Below are positions 1 through 17,100 of a DNA stretch of 64,000 nt, one piece after another. A model generated the notes under the pieces. That model searched no databases, was not told the DNA's origin, and saw only the letters and a program-made list of their open reading frames with translations. The stretch covers positions 1 through 64,000 of the forward strand of contig NW_019775952.1 of NCBI RefSeq assembly GCF_001039355.2. The letters run 5' to 3'. This DNA is from Lingula anatina (Eukaryota > Brachiopoda > Lingulata > Lingulida > Lingulidae). Positions within the stretch are counted from its first letter, which is position 1. Each line of letters starts with the position of its first letter. Made by a program: the position numbers and the translations under genes.

Positions 1-630
1 TTTTTTTTTTTTTGGACTGTTTTTTTTTTTTTTCGCCCTCTCGCACCGATTTTGGGGTACCCAGAGGATGTCATCCATAAAAATAAAAAAGTGTGGCCTT
101 ATATATAATTAGTAATGAGTCATATGTACCAGAATTGATGGATTGTATAAAATACTCAGAAATAAATAAAAATTCATTTTTTTAAATATCTCAGCAATCT
201 TAAAAAGATTGCCTGTCATTTTAGAGCTAAATTTTCACTTTCACATCTTCAGATATACTGCAAGGGGTATATGTCTGCTTGTTACCTGGTTGATTGTGAA
301 AATAAATCTTATTGGCAATTTGAAAATGAAGGGGTACTGATCAATTGTGAAATTACTGGGTGCAAAAGAATTCTTTGGTAAAATGTTACATAGTTTTAAA
401 TTTACTAAATAGTATCCTCCAGGATTTTCAAACCAAATCAATTTTTCCACTTGATAAAAACAATCGCGGACTTTCATTTGAGGGTTTGTATCATTTAAGA
501 CCTGCATTTGGAAAAAAATTTAAATATTTACTTAAAAGTAGCTTTGAAGGCTAATGTAGACAAAGAAAATATGATTGGGGACATTTAAGCTGTGTATTGT
601 TAATACCTGAATTTATTTTTCTCTGTCCAG

Positions 631-5131
<4,501 letters not shown>

Positions 5132-7232
5132 AATGCCAAGAAGAATGGGAAGTCTTTTTTTTTTCAATGAAAGGCTTTGTGATGTGTGGTTTTCTGACAT
5201 CACTGGTGACACAAGGATTTTAAATGGGGGTGGGGTGGGGTGGGGTGGGGGGAATCGAGGCAAAACATTTTTTTCTTGTCATTTTTCCAGGCTGAAAAAG
5301 AGCATGGAATACTTGCATCAATGGTCTGTCATTTTGTAATTCACGAAAACAGTAACTTTTTGCTTGAGAAAAAGCAAGTTGTAGATATTTCTTGACAGTA
5401 ACATGCAGTTTTATACAAATGAAAGCTACAAATGCATGGTTTAACACAATCTAGCTTGAAATATTATAAACTCCTGACATATTTTTAATTTTTAAAATAT
5501 TTGGAAATGTCAAGGGGAGACATGTTGAAGTGATAGTTGATTTTCACTGTGACACCTAATATATCCTTATCTGGTGATGTTTCTTGTCAAATTTGTAAAG
5601 AGGTGACATTCAAAGTTCAGAGTATGACAAAAGCGAACTGCATAATTTATGCTGTATGTCCGGGCTTTTGTTAATCACACGTGGGTATAACAAGGATATT
5701 TGCCCTCCAGAGGATTTGAATAATTAAAGGGTCTACTCAACATGTGCTAAATTTCGCATACTTCGAATGTACCATTTTATATTCATTAATAAAACCATTA
5801 TAAAACCAATTTCAAGTTAATCCATCTTGCAATATTCCTTTTCCTTGCTTTATTTCATCATCTTTATGACTATCATCGTTTGATTTTACAAATTGGTGTG
5901 ATTTTTTTTCAGAAACTGAAAGAGGCTCAAGACCCCCCATACCACCCTAAATCCGCCACTGATAGAAAAGATCGATCTAGAAACGCGCAAAACAGGGTCC
6001 TTGGGCTGATGAATAAGCATTGATTAAAACCATATTTCACACACACACACACACACTCCCACACACACTTGATTTATATTAGCTAAACATCCCCCTTGGA
6101 TAACGCATTCCAAGCACGTAAACCATGTAAGTTTTACACGCTTCCTTGCCAGCAGCAAATAGGAATAAACGTGCCCTGTCCATTCTGATTCTAACAGAAA
6201 ATATCACCCGGCCGGCCCGCCATTAAAAACTTCTGATGAATCAGTGTTATTTCAAAAGATATGTGATCGCATAAAAGGGTGACTTATCGAGTGACTGACA
6301 TCTATACACTTGAAAACTCGCCTACATGTACCTTAGAACCATACAGCTTCGCGATATACCCATTTTTGTTCTATAAATTGAATAAGACGAAGAGAAAAAT
6401 CCACGAAACTTACTTTGGTTCTTCTTCACTTTCCCAATTCTGCTGTTTTGAGTAGTATGCCGCTATTTGGTTGGTCGACAGAGCTAATTGTTGTCCCTTT
6501 GGTACTAATTAGGCCAACGCCTTACTGGTCTTCATCCGCCCCCCCCCCCCCTAAGTAAGCCTATTTAATTATCATTTATGTCACTTTATCTAGTAAGCAT
6601 AGGCTTTGGTACAGCTTGATTGTGATCGGCCGAAGGTGAACATATTGGATCCTCATCCTCATTGTGAACGCTTCCATTATATGACGTTCATTTTAGAGTG
6701 TACAAGTAAGCTGGCAGTGCATTCAGGAGAGTTACGGATTTATTTATTTATTTATTCATTTATTAAACAGCAGAAATTTTGGATAGGAGGACTAGACGCA
6801 GAAAACGCTACATAAAACCGAGCAGATTTTATGCATATGTGGTCATGATTCAAGAAAGTATTTGACAGTAAAAAATGTTTTAAAATGTTTTGAACAATCC
6901 CTCCGATTCCAACTTTTTAAAATTGTATTTCTACATTAAAATGTATTTCTACTTTGGTCGAGGCTAAATGTTACAGACTGAATATACCAGCGTATACATT
7001 GAGAAGCTCACCAGTAATTATCTATTATGATTCATTGGTCAAATGAAGTCCATGTTTTCACAGATACATATTTAAACCGCATGTGGATAGTTCACAATGT
7101 GCGAATTTATTATTTTGCAAATATAGGTACGGTTAAGTACATGGCTTGGCAAGGTCAACAGAAACACATCTGAATGGTCTCTCTCCATGTATATATATTC
7201 CCATACCAAAGGTTTTTTTCGAAATAGATATG
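5132..7232. other. Convergent intergenic interval
   Basis: This holds the 3' flanks of the ABCC gene (+) and the DUF268 gene (-). I see no exon here. It contains G-rich (5226-5250) and C-rich (6541-6552) tracts and a short (CA)n run near 6037-6057. AATAAA at 5788-5793 could serve the ABCC gene, and TTTATT at 7106-7111 (AATAAA on the minus strand) could serve the DUF268 gene. Around 5930-5960 there is a degenerate end resembling the CAGGGGCGGATCC element seen complete at 51498. Confidence 0.5.
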
Positions 7233-8741
7233 TCAATCTGATAAAGGTTTCCTCAGAGTAATTATACTATCATACTCAAAAGGTCGACGTTCAAGTTCCA
7301 GAAAATTTGCCGTAAGGTGCTCCAGTCTCGCCTCGCCATAAATGCGATCTCCATTAAACCGTATTTTGCCCTTGCGTTTCCCAAAGTTGGCAGGAACACC
7401 CAGGAAGAAAAGACCCCCAGGTTTAAGCATGCACCATGTTTGTGCTGCAGATTCGAGGTCCCCGTAAGGATTGAGAGGGTCGCCATATCGTCCCAGGCCC
7501 GCGTGTTCAATGGAGGAAAAAGAAACAGCGAAGTCTGCTGGTTGGAATCTCCCATCCAGATTTTTCTCTGCCAAGTTAGTCACTGATATTACAGAGATAT
7601 TTGGATGCTCTATGGTAATTGTATTGTAATCCACCGTTGTCACATGATTTACTCCGACGTTCAGCAACATCACTTCCACCCAGGGGTGTTGTGTACCAAT
7701 TACGATTCCTGATTTACCGTTCAATTCTGCAGCATATTTTTGTAGTAATTCCTTTAAACCTGCACTTTCATGTCCATATGCGCCAATCATTTTCTTGTTT
7801 TTATCGTTTTTGATTAATGTGTCAATAAAGGTTTTATTGAACAATGTAACATGATGATAATTCTTAAAGTTCCAGTACCAGAATTCTAGATCGAGTTCTC
7901 CATTCTGTGTGAATGCCTCCACTAATTCCGGGGGTGGTTTTCGTAACGGTGGATCATACACTTTTCCAGGAGGGTGCTTCATTCTCCGAAAAAGCGCAAG
8001 ACAATTAAAATCCTTTTTAAGATACGTTTCTCCTTCTTTTCGGTGCAAATTGTAATCGCAAACTTGGCCACATGGGGCAGTAGCAAAACTATCTAGAGAA
8101 CTCCCTGCAGATATCTGACCCGTCGGACCGGTAACCTGCAAAGAAAGCATGCTTTAAAGAAGCAAAAAAGACAAATAGACACACTTGTAGCACCGTGCAC
8201 TCCCAACACCACATTAAACTCCCCATTGCTATATACTTTTCTTATAGGCCCCTATTCTTCTCTTTTGTCTTTTTCTATTCTCATTAAAGGGAACTACATA
8301 TTGGAGGCTTCCAGTGTCTGTGTCAGCTTGTCAATGTTATGCAGGCGGTTCTGTGTCTAACAAGAAAGAAAGGTCGCACTGCCTGGAGTCTTGAAGCACG
8401 GTTTCACTCCCTTAAACAGCTTAAGAGTGTAAAGTCATTAATAATAGTATGAGTAAGAAAAACGAACAAAAATAGTAGAAAATAGCATGTTTTTTTTACG
8501 ATAAAACGCAACCCCACATTACAGTTATTGACTACACTACCTCAGCCGCAACAAACACGGGGGCTTGCTCCTCAGGGAAAACTTCATTCCTGAGACTTTT
8601 TAAAACATCTCCACGTATTATCTGCATCCTACGATGGGCGTAGAAAACCAGGACTAAGAGGAAAAAACCTCCTACGCGGATTATCCATCTTCTTCGATTC
8701 AACCTATTAACCATTCTGCAGAATTCACATCTGAGAAACAC
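7233..8741 (-). CDS. Type II membrane protein with DUF268 (methyltransferase-like) domain
   Basis: Two exons, 8741-8541 and 8135-7233, join in phase 0 (GAG|GTAGTG donor, TTTGCAG acceptor) to give 367 residues. Residues about 20-35 form one hydrophobic segment after an Arg-rich stretch, as in a type II signal anchor, so the large C-terminal domain should be lumenal or extracellular. The C-terminal domain contains the pattern IVIGTQHPWVEVML, then VTTVDYN, then FSSIEHAGLGRYGDP and LKPGGLFFLGVP. These look like motif I, the acidic loop and the post-motifs of a SAM-dependent methyltransferase fold, and match the DUF268 family known from nematodes and other invertebrates. No substrate is known to me. 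A second in-frame Met ten codons in is an alternative start. The gene points the same way as OCA2 and lies downstream of it. Confidence 0.8.
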
Positions 8742-11140
8742 TTAAGAATAATTTCAGCATCAAATTCACCCCAACAAAAACACTTTCGGTGCGACTACCT
8801 CAATATGCAGCAAGCACAGAGTCAATTTATTCCCGTTTGAAGCAAAGTTTGCCGTGTTCAGAGCTATTAGCTTTTGGCTACTGCCTTTAGGTGAAATAGC
8901 AGCATTTTATATCTCACCCCATCAGCTATACATCACGCATAACAAATAGTCATTTTTTATTTTCCACTTTGCATAGAAAGTACAGCACGACTTAGAATGA
9001 AAATAACAGACAGTCGATTAATCTTTGCAAATAATGATGTTTACTTCATTTCATATAAATATCAACAACAAAATCAGCTAAGTTAACCATCTTCACTCCC
9101 AAAGGTACTGTATAATGCCATATACTACAGCCTTTACAAATGTTTAATTCAGCATATTTAACATAATTTTACTTCTCCATTTTCCACACAGGATATGGAA
9201 TCCAAACACACAAGTAAAATAAAATCTTAACTGTCAACAGATTTTAATTTGCAGCCAAAGGGTAGAAAATATCAAGTTTTAGTAATAAACTTAAGAAAAA
9301 AAGAAACGAAACTCATAATCATAGAATATTAATGAATAAATCAATAAATAAATCATGGAAATATTATATAAGAGGAATGTATTACTATTCATGCTCATCT
9401 TTGTATCACAGGTTCTTCTAATTTCCAGGAAAAAATCAATTCATACTGCAAAATATGACAGACTTATGACCATTGATATAAAATGCATTCACATAATGAT
9501 AGTCAAGGGTTGTTCATATGATTTATAAAAATTAATTGTCCTTTAAGTATAACCATCACATATTTGGTTTGTATACCATATTCAAAAAGAAAAAAATTTT
9601 TGAAAAAATAATAAGTTTTCCATTCAACATTCTCTTCAGTTAATGTCCTGATTTGTCCTAGCATGTGCTACTGCAGTATATGTAAATATATAAATTATAT
9701 ACATACTGCTGACAAAGAAATCTTTTATCAGGTCTATTAGTTAAATATGCTGAACAGAATCGATGTCTAAGATAATTTAATTCCATAAACAGCTCATATA
9801 ATAATAATAAAAATAATAAAAATAATAACATCTCTTGCCAGATGCTCATAATCCCTTTTGCAAATGACCACAAATTCTTCCTACTAAAAATGATAAAGGA
9901 AGAAAAACAATCAGGAAAAATATTCTAAGTGAGAAACAAAAACTTCAAGTAACATGTAGCTGGTTTATATGACATTTATATTTCATATACCTGAAAACAA
10001 GTGTGCTCTGTCACTTATAATATCACTGAAAAGTGTACCTCTTCACATATAATTTACTTCTGATTGTGTAATTCCATTGCACTGTATTTTTATGTATCTT
10101 AGCTATAGCTCTCACAACACCAAACAGCATTTTTTTCTTGTAAAGAATGTAACATGTTTACAACATATCTGTCCCTGTGTGGCATTCATAGCACCTGCCC
10201 CACTGATGACATCATCATTATGTAAATCAATAATTTAATTACAATAAGATGGAAAATAAGCAATAACTATTTACATAATGTGGAAGATCACAAAATTTAA
10301 AGCATCATTTATGGTAAATACAAATCTAGAACCATGTCAGTTCATTAAACACCCTCACCCAGCAATACTAAACCATACTTTATCTAATCTTTTGTCTAAT
10401 ATCACATATTAAATAAAATATTGTCCACATATTGGTCAGTTCTTAAAGCATTTGTGACATTTTTTATAACATGCACTCTGCTATTTTGAGTTCAATAACT
10501 TCCTATCTGTTAAATATGGAGTATCTTCTATCTAGAGAACTTCTACTGTTTTCCTTTCATGTTGATATGTTTGTTTTAATGATATATGAAAGTTGAATAT
10601 TCAATATAATACAAGAAAATTTTACTGTAATAGTAAGTACTAATAAATACAAGAAGACTTGTAATATGATATGCAACTTGGAATCACTAAGTACTTAAAC
10701 ATTAATCTCGCCAACAATATCAATTGTTCTCAATTTCAAGTATTTCTTTAACTTGAAAAAACCAGCATGTTATATTAACTTCCATATCATACATTGTTCT
10801 TAATATGCAGTACCTTTTAAACGTCTTGAAATGTGTACTTTCATTTTGATCCATCGTCGATAGCGATTTTCCTTTGATATATGTATGCTGGACAGTGCAC
10901 CTATGATCCAACATTTTCCACAACAAAAGTCTTTCACAGAGAAAATAACAAACCTGAGAACCATCCAGTATAAATCCTATTTTGTTCTTATAGTTAAAAA
11001 AAGATGTGGTTTTCTTACTAGTAGGCCCAAGTCAACTGACTCAAATCTACCGTCATTTTCCATATCCCCAGTTTGACAATGAGGGATCAATCTGTGGTCC
11101 ACTAGTTTTGCTGAACGGTCAAGATTGTGGTCATTTTGTA
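8742..11140. other. Intergenic, AT-rich; 5' flank of DUF268 gene and 3' flank of OCA2
   Basis: No coding exon is recognisable on either strand. The interval consists of AT-rich sequence with short A/T tracts. The reading frame at 10977-11140 (-) is only the continuation past the OCA2 stop in another frame. Confidence 0.5.
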
Positions 11141-14100
11141 CTAGCCATTCCAGCCAATGGCTATATGACACACAAGAAGATAGCACATTGCAAAAAAGGT
11201 AGTCACCAGCATCATAGGAAAACCAACCCTGAAAAAATAACAGAAATATATAACTAAAAATGGTACAATCAAAGTTTAGTTCATCGTAAGGTAGGTCAAA
11301 GGTCAATTTCAAGGTCACAGTAAATTGCCAGTATGTGACTTCCTATTCAACTTCAATAGTAACTATGGACCTATCTCTGCCAGGTTTGGAGTTAAAAGAG
11401 AAAGAAATAAGCAGAGTTCAGTTCATGATAATAAGTAGGTCAAAGGTCAATTTCAAGGTCACAGTAAGATTGCCAGTATATGACTTCCTATTCAAGTTCA
11501 ATAGTAACTATGGACCTATCTCTGCCAGTTTTGGAGATAAAAGGGAANTGTCAAAAATAGAAGGGGGGTGTTCAAAGCATGTGGTTCGTAGCCCTGAGAA
11601 AAACGTTTAGTTTGTTACCATGGAAACAAAGAGGGTGAAAAAAGTGTATATCATTTTAATCCCCTATCTTTAGGTTATAACATATCACCAAACTAAATCA
11701 TTAAGTGACACCTGTATAAACTGTAAGGCCAATCAATATAACCCTGTTTTTCAGATGAATTTTTGGCTGATTAACCCCACAAATTGTGACTGCCCATATC
11801 TCTGTAGGTAGGGATTTTTTTCAGGAAATATTGCAGCCTCAGATATTGTTCATATAAAAGTTCAAACACACCAAATATGGTGTAAATCCGTTCACCCCCG
11901 CCTTGCCGCATTTTCTACATTTGGGCTGGTTTTCTCGTGGACACACACTTAATATACAAATATTAGGGTCAATATATTGCTACAATTCCAAAATCACCTT
12001 GCTACTGACTACATGGACACATACTGATTATACATAAAGAGCCCAATAAAATTTTACCTTTCCCAAAGCATATTGACAAGTTGGTTCAAAAACCTATTAC
12101 TTTTAATATGAATTTAAATGATTAAACTGTTGACTGTTAAACAGTTTGGTTAATGGACATTTTTTTGCGAAGAAATGCTCTAAAAAGAAAAAGGAGAAAA
12201 TCATAATATGAATAAAATGCATGGTCAAAAGGTGTCACTTTCAACAATTACCTCCAAGACAAGCTCCAAATGCTAGAGCCCACACCATTGGCTCTATAGG
12301 AAGCTGAATACTTTCTTCAATATGAATCACAACAGGAATCTTGAAATAGAAATAAAAAAGAGTTGGTAATACATAATAATCAAGCATAATATCAAGATAT
12401 TATCTATAACAACTGTTAGTAATACATGAATCATGCATGTTATGAAGATATTATTTATAACAATAGTTACTGTTAGTAATGAATCAAGCATATTATCAAG
12501 ATATTATTTATAGCAATATATAAATGCTGTAACATTTCTAAATTAAAAAATATAGATAAGCACTCAGAGCATAGACCCCCCCCTCCCCCCCACCAAGGCA
12601 GCTCAATTGTCATAAACCATTTATTACTTAGTTAATCAATTAATTAACCAAATCTATATTATAACAAATTAATTATTAACTAAATAATTGGTTAAAGTTT
12701 CAACATTATTAATAACTGGATAATTAATTACATGACTAATTAATAAACTTATTAATTAACTTGCTACTTAATAACCAGTCAAATATAGCCAAATTCCAAC
12801 CAAAATTTCACCACAATCCCTCTGTAACATTCTGCATAATGTTGCTTAAACAGGCAGACAGACTGATTATAACTTATAACTATATAACTAACCATAAATA
12901 AATAAATAACCTAATAAATGGATCAGGACCCAAATCACTCTGAAGTGAGCCCTATCCTGAAAATTAACTTTCTGAGTTTGGCTAGTGACGAACAAACAAA
13001 CGGACTCCAAGATAAACACATAACCTCCTTGGCAGATCTTAACCTTGCCAAGTCTGCATTCTTACCATAGCAGTTGTAAAGGGAATGTTGTCAATGAAGC
13101 TGGAAGTTATAGCCGAGACCCACAAGATGAGAATAAGGGCCACTGCCAGTCTGTACTCCTCATCAACTGTCCTTATAAGGGCTACAACTTGATCCCCTAT
13201 CCACTCTATCAAACCAAGCTCTGTCAGTGCCTAAAAAATAACATCTTTTCCAGTTTTAGAAATAAAACTGAACAAAAATAAAGATATAATCAAAATAATT
13301 TTCAATTAGCTTTTTTCATGAGAGAAAGTGATTGTATTCCCCAAACATATTGTTTGATACCTCAGGATCTCAATTTTTTAGACTACTACAGACTTATGAC
13401 TCAAGGATGAGTTTAAAACAATGTATAATATTATGGCAAAAACACAGAGATCAATTTTTCCTTCACCTCCATGAGCACAAACAATGCAGCAAAGAAGAGC
13501 AGCGTTGCCCATTCCACTCTGTGAAAAACGCTCTCTAAGTCTTCAATATCGGCCAGCACCAGTAACCATATAGCACCAATTATTGCAATCCACCCTGAAG
13601 ATTAAAAATAGAACTAGAAAAGCACCCAATGACCCTTTGTCAAGGCAGCTCATTTTTTAAAAATAAATTAAAATTAATGGACCAAAACCTAAACAATTCC
13701 AAGCTTTTACTCATTTCTGAATTATCCTGAAAATCCTATCAATTTATCCCTAACTTTTTTGGAGAGGAATATAATTGTAGAATTCCCTGAATTCAGTTTT
13801 CACTCATTAACACTGATTGCAATTCCATTATATTACATAAAGCTAGAAGTGAAACTCCAAAAGATATAAACTCAGCATGCTTAGGGTGGACCTTAAACAA
13901 ACTACTTGATGTGAAACGGTTCCACCTATCATGTTATATTTACATTCAAAACCAAACATCTAAATATAATATGATATAATGATCTTTTAATTAATCCAGA
14001 TTCTTTCATGGCATAATTTTTTGTTTAAGGAAGCTTAAATTGGCCAAATCCAACTTTAAATTATGGTAATGATCATATCTTTTCAATTGAGAAAAATGAT

Positions 14101-17100
14101 CAATCTTTTAGATATGTAATTCTGAAATAATTTAAAATATTTAATATTTGTATGTAGCATTTGTGGTGCTTTGACTGTATAGAATTGAACTATAAGACAG
14201 CATGCTTTTCAATTTTGTTGCTACCATTTAAAAAGAATACTCTACTTATAAGAATTTACGACTTCAAAAATACAGTATCTGTAAAATTTGCAAAGTTTTC
14301 CATTGAAAAGAGAGAGTCATTTCAGTTACCGTACATCTCCATTCAATATATAATATATTTAGCTTTATTTGCTTCTCACCTAGGTCCAAATGCATCTGTG
14401 TAACAAAAGAGTGGAGGAAGAAGGCCAGTATAACAACCAGCAGCACTATACTGGACTTCAGCAATAGCCAGTGGTCAGTGATACGGTACTGGAAAGAGAA
14501 AAATATAATCTACTGTGACATCTTAAATTTTTTGAGTGGATGGTAAATAAAAGAAGTCATCTTCCTCTGAAAACAAGCAAAGAAAAAAAAAACAAAGGAT
14601 TTTGGGAATGTTGCCATTACTGCTGATCATGAGCTTTTATAATAAGCATGTCCTGTTGTTCATGAATAAATACCATCATAAATGATGTATTGTTACCACA
14701 CTTTTATACCTTTTTCTCCAGCTCGGAAACACTTTCTTTAAAGTCTTTTTCAACACTCCGCCTAAAATTAAACATGAAAAAAGCAGTTATCATCATTTAA
14801 AGCACAGCAGTAAAAGCAATGGCACACAATGTCCTTTATATTTTTATTACTCTTTTTATAACTTCTCAATTTCCAATGTCAAGTTCACCACTTTTTCCTG
14901 CCTGCTAATACCTTGAAGTTATCTCTCAACAAAACATTTGAATTATCAATTTTAACTAATTTCTATTTTTAGATACTAACAAAGGATTAAAACGATATAC
15001 ATTTTCCTTAATTCCACCACTTACTTGGTTTTATAAAGCTTTTTCTTCACCAGATTCTCCAGTGTGACAACTTTCTGCATGAGCAATGCTTTCACCACAC
15101 TTTCCTCTCTGGTGACAGACGCTATCCTTTTTGCACTGCGACGCCATACTTTAATCTCATGCTTCAATTCTACAAGTTCAAAAAGTCATAATATATCGCA
15201 ATTCTAAAAATCATCTAGGCAACTTATCAAATATTGGGATGCTCATTATGTAGAAATTAATAATTATTAATCATGTATTATAAGCTTAAAATTAATTTTA
15301 GCTATTTTTATGCCTCATAAATCACATGAAACAGTTTCTTGCTAGTTGTTTAAAGCAACAAAAGCAGTATTAGAGTTGGAGAAAGTAGCTAGTAAGGGTA
15401 ACAGTACCTGCGATTTCTGGGGGGAATTTGTTTTTGAGGTTGGCAAGATTTCTGTACTGAACTCTAAGGAGGCCATAGGCACCAATTAACACAAACAGAA
15501 TACCCAGTATCATGTGTCCTGTGAAGTTGGCAAATGTTATATTCTACAAGAGAAAAGATTTAACGCAAATGTTACATCCTACAAGAGAAGAGATTTTCAG
15601 CAAATGCTATATCCTAAAAGAGAAAAGACTCAGCAAATGTGTCCAACAAGAGAACACATTTTCCTCTTAAAATTTTCTCCAGCACCATGGAAAAATGGAG
15701 GATGGATCAACAAAGATAATTTGGAAGACTGTCAGAAAATAGCTCTGGATCCACCCCTGTTGCTGATAATAAACCTATCTGGATAAATAACCTGACATCA
15801 GCCTTCATTCTTACCTTCTCCTTAAGATAGGAGTTTGAGACTATGATCACATTGGGTGGGTCACCGATTGCAGTAGCTGTGCCTCCGACATTAGAGAACA
15901 ACACAATAGCAATGAGCAAATGTTTAGGCTCCAGGTTGAGGACTTCACATAACCTGATGGGTAAGGAAAATAGGATAATAATTATATTATAATATAAATA
16001 AATTGATGTGAGGAACATTCACAACTGAGTTTCTAATTAAATAATATTAAAAATTTATCTTTTTCCAAACCAGTGATAGCTGCAGTAACTGTATATAGGG
16101 GCAAATAAAAACACTTATATAAGTAGCTGTCTGAAAAGAAATGGTCCAAATTCAAGTCTTAGAGTGGAAGTGAAAATAATGAAAAGAACAGTCAGTCAAG
16201 TCTAGAGTCATTCTAGCTGATGTAATGCTGAAAACCTTTTTGAACATAATTTTCTTCAGTTTTTGAATTAATATATATTTTCCTACCATTGCTCTAACTC
16301 TTTAATTTTTTTCATTTAGTAGTTCACTCACATCTCTTTTACAACACATTCTTATTGTCAGCTTCTTGTAAGATTAATGCCAAAACATGCTGTCAACAAC
16401 CCTGTAACTCTTAACATCACTGAGTCACTTCACCACTGTTCTTATGAAACCTACTGCACTCAACTTTTGTTAAGATTAATGGCAACAGACGCTGTGACAT
16501 ACAGCCTACAGGGCATTAGGACACACGTCAGTAATCAAATCTGGATCTTTCTCAGCCTAACATGCCTCTTACTCCACCCAGCTTTTTAAAAGCTATATAA
16601 AGATGTGTTTCTCCATGCTACTTGTCATATAATGATAATAAAATATGTCAGGGTAAGAGATTTAGTGTAATATGCAATCATACATACTGGTTTCATTGGT
16701 AATATAAGTACTTCATCTTAAAGTTCATCTTAAATCAGTTCCACATTATTATCATAAAACTGCAATTGAATTGTGATAAACAATATCAATTATTAGTAAG
16801 TCATTTTGTCAGATAATTGGACTGAAAGTTTAATTCAACACTACGTGTAATAGAAAGAAAAACACATCTTTGACGGCCATCTTTTTACACTCTCATTTGC
16901 CCCAAGGTTTTTTCAATTTTTGAAATAATTCTTCAATAATGTTTAACAATTTCACATTCAGATATAACATAATGCATTTCTCACCTTATAGTGACTGGCG
17001 TCATAAGTAATATGGTAGTCACATTGTCTAAGAAGGCTGACACAACAGCTCCAAAGAAGCACAGGATGGTCATCAGTGGCCACACTTGGCCCTTGGCTAA

